Part shown: positions 59,800 through 64,000 of the stretch, piece after piece
Layout of the letters: every line of letters starts with the position of its first letter
Position numbering within the stretch: the first letter of the stretch is position 1
Origin: Welwitschia mirabilis
Taxonomy: Eukaryota > Gnetophyta > Gnetopsida > Welwitschiales
DNA: 64,000 nt
Assembly (NCBI GenBank): GCA_051453625.1
Contig: JBOZIK010000001.1
Coordinates: 171,436,063-171,500,062, forward strand
Direction of reading: 5' to 3'
The notes under the pieces: generated by a model
Seen by the model: the letters and a program-made list of their open reading frames with translations, nothing else
The model's database searches: none
Told to the model about the DNA's origin: nothing
Made by a program: the position numbers and the translations under genes

Positions 59800-60410
59800 A
59801 CCTTTGAAAAATATCTTCAGCCGCATCTATGCTTAGATCAACCTCCTTGTAACTTTGAATTTGAAAATCACTATTATCAATTAAGAGAGTTTGATCCCAC
59901 ACCTTCCTTCACTCCTTATGATCCTTATCCTTCCTTCTCATATTTATATTCATCATTGTTTAACCTTACTCTTCATCTTTCTTTAATCACTACATGTCAT
60001 CTTCATATACCTAATTATTTACCTCATCTTCCTTCAAGGATGTGTTTCAAAAATTTCTAAAAGTTGTTGTCAAGCCTTCTTCTAATACATTTGAATTCCA
60101 TTCTTGATCTTTAAAAAAAAATAACTAATAAAACCAATGTAAATCTCAAGAAAATTCTTTAACATATGATTGAAACTAATGATTAAATTCTTAGGGCCCT
60201 TAACCAACAGTAACAAGAAGAAAACCTTTCTACATTCTATGAAATTATAAGCTTAGAAAACTTTAGAGGGATTCATGAAATAAAAATCAATGACACCCAA
60301 ACCATATCACTTAGAAATGAGGAAAAAGGCCATAATGAAACCAATGATGATATCCAAGAGGACTTTGAGTTTAGATGTATCTTAAAGAGTGGATAATGAT
60401 GTGCATCTAG
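59800..60410 (+). pseudogene. Unrecognised decayed ORF of element E
   Basis: A 78-codon stretch without ATG (about 59824-60058) reads CLDQPPCNFEFENHYYQLRE then FDPTPSFTPYDPYPSF, acidic and Pro/aromatic-rich, unlike random AT-rich frames. The same frame region continues with ALNQQ*QEENLSTFYEIISL and NDTQTISLRNEEKGHNETND to ~60400. Possibly a highly divergent gag; I do not recognise it. Confidence 0.4.
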
Positions 60411-60974
60411 ATTAGATTTTGAAGTAGGATTAAATACTTCTAACAATGATCAATCTATAGTTAGTAAGTAATTGTTTCAGAAAAATGATAAACTAGAATG
60501 ATACACAATAAAGGATGACTCAGTAGGTGACATTAATGTAATAGAAAATGGATCTATCTTTAAACTACAATCTTTGTAACTTGTGTAAGCTTACGAGAAA
60601 GAATCCCTTTAAAACTGTAATAAAGAAAAGAACATTAGTCGAGAGCATTATCATGATCCATCGTCTGGGTAATATTTTTTGTAACAACATCTTGAGCTAA
60701 TCCCTTCATTTTTATCTTTACTTTTTAAGAAATACTCAAATATTAATGATGAATACAAACCTTTTTCACATTTGGAATCATCTTCTAATATCCTTTTTAA
60801 TGATCATTCGCCTTCTCCAAATATTTCTAATTCACCTTTCTCTTCATCCCAAAATTATTCTTACATGAGTTATTGAGTAAATAGAAATAGGATAAGGAAT
60901 GGAAAATTATTAATTTTGAACAAATAAATTTTACTATTAATGTTATTATTCTTTCAATTTCTATCAATTTATAT
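60411..60974. other. Unassigned stretch in element E
   Basis: Short Ser/Asn-rich frames (for example SPNISNSPFSSSQNYSYMSY at about 60812-60870) but no family recognised. Confidence 0.35.
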
Positions 60975-61815
60975 ATAAATAATTATAGGAATTCAGTCTC
61001 CTCTTTAAATGAATTGTATAATTTTAACACATCATTTAAATGTTGCATTCATTATTTTGAACCTTCATGTGTGTAATACCTTAGGAAATGCCTTGAAACA
61101 TTTTTAGCTTCTTTGTGTGATCTATGTAATCACAAACCTAAACATTTTTAGATAGAAAATCCTAAATATTACTCACTCCACTGAATAAATTTTCATCACC
61201 TTAGATCCTGTTTTCCTTTTCTCCAATTTTCATTATTCCACTTAATAAACTACACCAATCACCCTTCCCTTCCATCCATTTGAAAATTATTTAGATTAAA
61301 TGATCCTAATTGATGGCCTTTAGATGAATAAATCATTAATAATTAATCACTTTTTCATAAGAAACAAGATAGAATTTAAGTTTACTTATAGTTTTTAAGA
61401 AAATATTTTACTTATTTTTTAGTTAACTTGTAAAGGTTATTTTAGTTAATGTCTTCCAATGGGAAAATATAGTTGAATTAAGGTGGAATATATTTTTATG
61501 TTAAGTAAACTATTTTTCAAAGCATTTTATAGGGATAAGAATTGTCCTAATTAAGATAATGAGCCAATGATCCCTATATGTGGATTAAAAATTATTAAAT
61601 ATGAGAATAATGATTAAAAATAAAATAAAAATATCTCCTCTTCAAAAGCACATTATTTTATGATAAATTAAAAATTAGGTTTAGTTAACTATATTAGGTC
61701 TATGAATGTTTATAGGTAATGTAGCTCTAATAATTTAATTTATGACATGCTCAATTGCATCAGGGCTATAAACATTCATTGGTGATGCAGAATTGACTCC
61801 TTCATTCATCAATGA
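60975..61815 (+). repeat. Element E 3' direct repeat, copy 1
   Basis: Aligns with 62295-63150: GTAATACCTTAGGAAATGCC, AGATAGAAAATCCTAAAT, AAATTAGGTTTAGTTAACTA and GAATTGACTCCTTCATTCAT. Near its end two ~60-base sub-repeats (TATTAGGTCTATGAATGTTT at 61692 and CATCAGGGCTATAAACATTC at 61758) follow each other. Confidence 0.85.
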
Positions 61816-62294
61816 TTAAATCATAATAGTGATTTAGTCTTAACTAAGTAACATACTTAGTATCATTCTTTGACAAAGACATAGGAGGTAAATTAATTAG
61901 AAGATATACAATTATTCTAACTTATAATACAAACTCAAATAAAATAAAATTAGAAGTTTCAGAAGAAAGAAGTGATCTTCAATTGCTAACACAAGGGAAT
62001 AGAGTTATCCAAGGGTTTAACCAAGTCATCCTTTACTCCACCTTTACTCTAATAATTTCTATATCTAAAACATGCACTAAATTATCAAGTCATTAAGGTT
62101 GGGTGTAAAGGAATAATTTCATCCATGTCATGAATGTTGATGAGTTATCAAGTCCTCTCAATACTTCATAACTTTTTATAAGCATAGAAAGTANNNNNNN
62201 NNNNNNNNNNNNNNNNNNNNNNNNNNNNNNNNNNNNNNNNNNNNNNNNNNNNNNNNNNNNNNNNNNNNNNNNNNNNNNNNNNNNNNNNNNNNNA
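61816..62294. other. Spacer and 100-base gap
   Basis: N at 62194-62293, close to the start of repeat copy 2; true distance unknown. Confidence 0.7.
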
Positions 62295-63150
62295 TGCATA
62301 AATTTTTATAAGGATTCTCTCTCTTCATTGAATGCTTTATATAATTTGATTCATCGTACAACCTTAGAATTTATTATATTAAACTTCATGCATGTAGTAC
62401 CTTGGAAAATACCTTGAAAAATTTTTAGTTTCATTGCATGTAAGAATTTTTCTTTTAGAATAAATTTTAATTAAAAATAAAAATGTTAAAAAATTTTGTA
62501 CTTTATGCCCTTTCACACTTCAAACTGCCTAAGCACTTCCACCTGTATAATCACATAACATTTTCAGGTAGAAAATCCAAAATTCCATTTGCATCATTGA
62601 ATAAATCATCATTATCTGAAAACTCATCTTCCATTCCTTTCATTTTTTCCTACTCCTAATAAATTCCACCAACCATTCTCCCCTTTCATGTTTCTATGAA
62701 TTCTTAAGATTAGATTATTCTAGTTGATGATCATTAAAGAGATAAACCATTAATAAGTAATCGCATTGTTATTATGAATTAAGTAGAATTTAATTTTACC
62801 TATAGTCTTCAAGAAAAGGTTTTTCTTATTTTTTGAGTTAACTTGTAAGTCTTTCAAATGAAAAATATAATTTAATTAAGGTGACATCTATTTTCATGCT
62901 AAGTTAATTGATTTCAAAGCATTTATAAGGATAAGATTCATCTTAACTAGTCTAATCAATAAAATGAATTATCTTCTTTCCAAAAAGCAAATTATTTAAT
63001 AATCATTTAAAAATTAGGTTTAGTTAACTACATCAGGGCTATGGATGCTTACAGGCAATGCAAGTATAATGATTTAATTTATGACATGTTTAAATACATT
63101 AGGGCTATAAATTCTCACTGGCAATACAACATTGACTCCTTCATACATTA
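62295..63150 (+). repeat. Element E 3' direct repeat, copy 2
   Basis: Partner of 60975-61815 with the same sub-repeats (CATCAGGGCTATGGATGCTT at 63032, CATTAGGGCTATAAATTCTC at 63098). Tandem arrays upstream of the 3' LTR are known in Tat-group gypsy elements. Confidence 0.85.
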
Positions 63151-63812
63151 ACATGCTTAACTTTATTGAAAGAAGATATCATAATACTCGATGTCCAATT
63201 AGATCAAAATTCTTAAAGTAAAGAATAAATCATAATTGTGGAAAAAGGTAAAAATGAAAAATGTGGAATTGGGAGATGCTTTTATGTTTACTTTCTCTAA
63301 CTTATATACTTGAAAATTTGCTTAACTAATATTTGATTACTTATAGCTTTACTTGGAGGAAATCTTATTTACTTGATAATGTCACACATGTTAAATTTAG
63401 AGTAAAATTTGAGAAATTTTAAAAAATGTGGCTAATAACTTAGGTAGTCTATCTTTGGGATTTGTGGATGTACCTTTTTCATTAGGTTTCATGTTTGGGT
63501 TTTTCTAAGATTGCATTATTTTCCTTAAATACATTCATCAAAATCAGTTACTATCCATGTAATTAACTTTTTCTCAAAAGCCTTGCATGAAATTTTCCAT
63601 CTTTATAACTTTAAGGATAAAGTTTAATTTTGGTTAGGATGTATGGAATCTGCTTTTATGTGAATTTTTTTTGATTTTGATGCCTTATTTATTAAAGATT
63701 AATCAAATATTTTTAAAAATATCATATCATCTCCTTACTTGTCATTTTCATTTAGTTAAATTTTCCATGTCATCATTTATTCATTAACTTTTTATTAAGA
63801 AACTAGTAAAAG
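63151..63812. other. Element E 3' untranslated region
   Basis: AT-rich, no ORF. Confidence 0.5.
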
Positions 63813-63827
63813 ACTGGTTGGGGGATG
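63813..63827 (+). other. Element E polypurine tract
   Basis: ACTGGTTGGGGGATG just before the LTR start; degenerate but G-rich, in the expected place. Confidence 0.65.
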
Positions 63828-64000
63828 TGTTTGCATGCCAAAATTAACATTCTACACAAGTTTTATTAATTAATTTAGCATAAGAAGAAACATTAAATAC
63901 ATTACTTTATTTACATACTAATATTTTCTACCATTTTTACTATTTTTAATAAGATTATGAACCTTCCGCTAACATTAGTAGGTTTGTTGTAGGCTTCTGA
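63828..64000 (+). repeat. Element E 3' LTR, partial
   Basis: TGTTTGCATGCCAAAATTAA onward matches 57465-57637, including CCATTTTTACTATTTTTAATAAG and GTTGTAGGCTTCTGA; runs off the window. Confidence 0.88.

Larger units (their letters stand above)
57465..64000 (+). mobile_element. LTR element E (gypsy-type, no recognisable pol), runs off the window
   Basis: 5' LTR (57465-58870), TGGCGCC-type PBS just after, a decayed leader ORF, a long 3' part with two ~0.85-kb direct repeats, a PPT-like tract and the first 173 bases of the 3' LTR (63828 to window end). No protease, RT or integrase motif was seen between 58900 and 63800, so it is probably non-autonomous. The PBS type suggests the Tat/Athila side of plant gypsy elements. 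A solo LTR of the same family is at 51626-52958. Confidence 0.8.

Noticed and set aside
1-64000. CRISPR arrays, bacterial operons, rRNA genes
   Set aside because: No regularly spaced repeats with unique spacers, no ribosome-site-led gene strings, no rRNA-like sequence; all evidence is of a plant repeat landscape.

Overview
The window looks like a gene-poor piece of a large plant nuclear genome. It is very AT-rich by eye and depleted of CpG and of CAG/CTG, and I found no convincing intact host gene. Nearly everything I can name is a decayed plant retroelement: L1-type LINEs with DUF4283/CCHC, endonuclease, reverse transcriptase (RT) and zf-RVT remains; Ty1/copia elements with an envelope-like extra reading frame; Ty3/gypsy elements; and one probable tRNA-derived SINE. 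Frames read through at the protein level but are broken by stops, mostly where conserved Gln, Trp or Arg codons would become TAG, TAA or TGA by C-to-T or G-to-A change. This is the pattern expected of long-methylated DNA. A very AT-rich lineage is likely (Welwitschia-like gymnosperm or Rafflesiaceae-type parasite are guesses); species cannot be fixed from this sequence.

Layout. 1-3.3 kb: unassigned repeat-like DNA. 3.3-6.6 kb: 3' part of a Sirevirus-like copia element (A) with an envelope-like frame and repeated polypurine motifs. 6.61-12.44 kb: near full-length LINE 1, minus strand, bounded by an 11-bp target duplication and carrying a DnaJ J-domain fragment near its poly(A) end. 12.8-18.2 kb: LINE 2, plus strand, whose C-terminal zf-RVT part is tandemly triplicated. 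18.35-27.43 kb: copia element B, complete with two LTRs, CATTA target duplication, PBS and PPT; its integrase/RT core is deleted but gag and an envelope-like frame remain. 28.1-33.3 kb: LINE 3, minus strand. 33.3-37 kb: AT-rich DNA with a SINE-like unit. 37-44.1 kb: gypsy element C, a gag remnant between two long direct repeats.

44.68-56.49 kb: gypsy element D (protease, RT and integrase remains, two ~530-bp LTRs). It was invaded by LINE 4 (45.26-51.09 kb, minus strand, 13-bp target duplication) and by a solo LTR (51.63-52.96 kb, ATAAG target duplication). 56.5-57.46 kb: 3' fragment of another minus-strand LINE. 57.47 kb to the window end: gypsy-type element E, with 5' LTR, TGGCGCC-type PBS, large 3' tandem duplications, and a 3' LTR leaving the window.

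Nothing here is expected to act as a working pathway; the organisation is a nested insertion history. The most unusual observations are the J-domain inside a LINE, a conserved extra C-terminal segment shared by LINEs 3 and 4, the zf-RVT triplication, and a CpG-retaining island (21.09-21.44 kb) inside an otherwise deaminated copia gag region. Nine N gaps occur, and two are flanked by duplicated sequence suggestive of assembly error. Boundaries given as target duplications were read base by base; domain boundaries are approximate.
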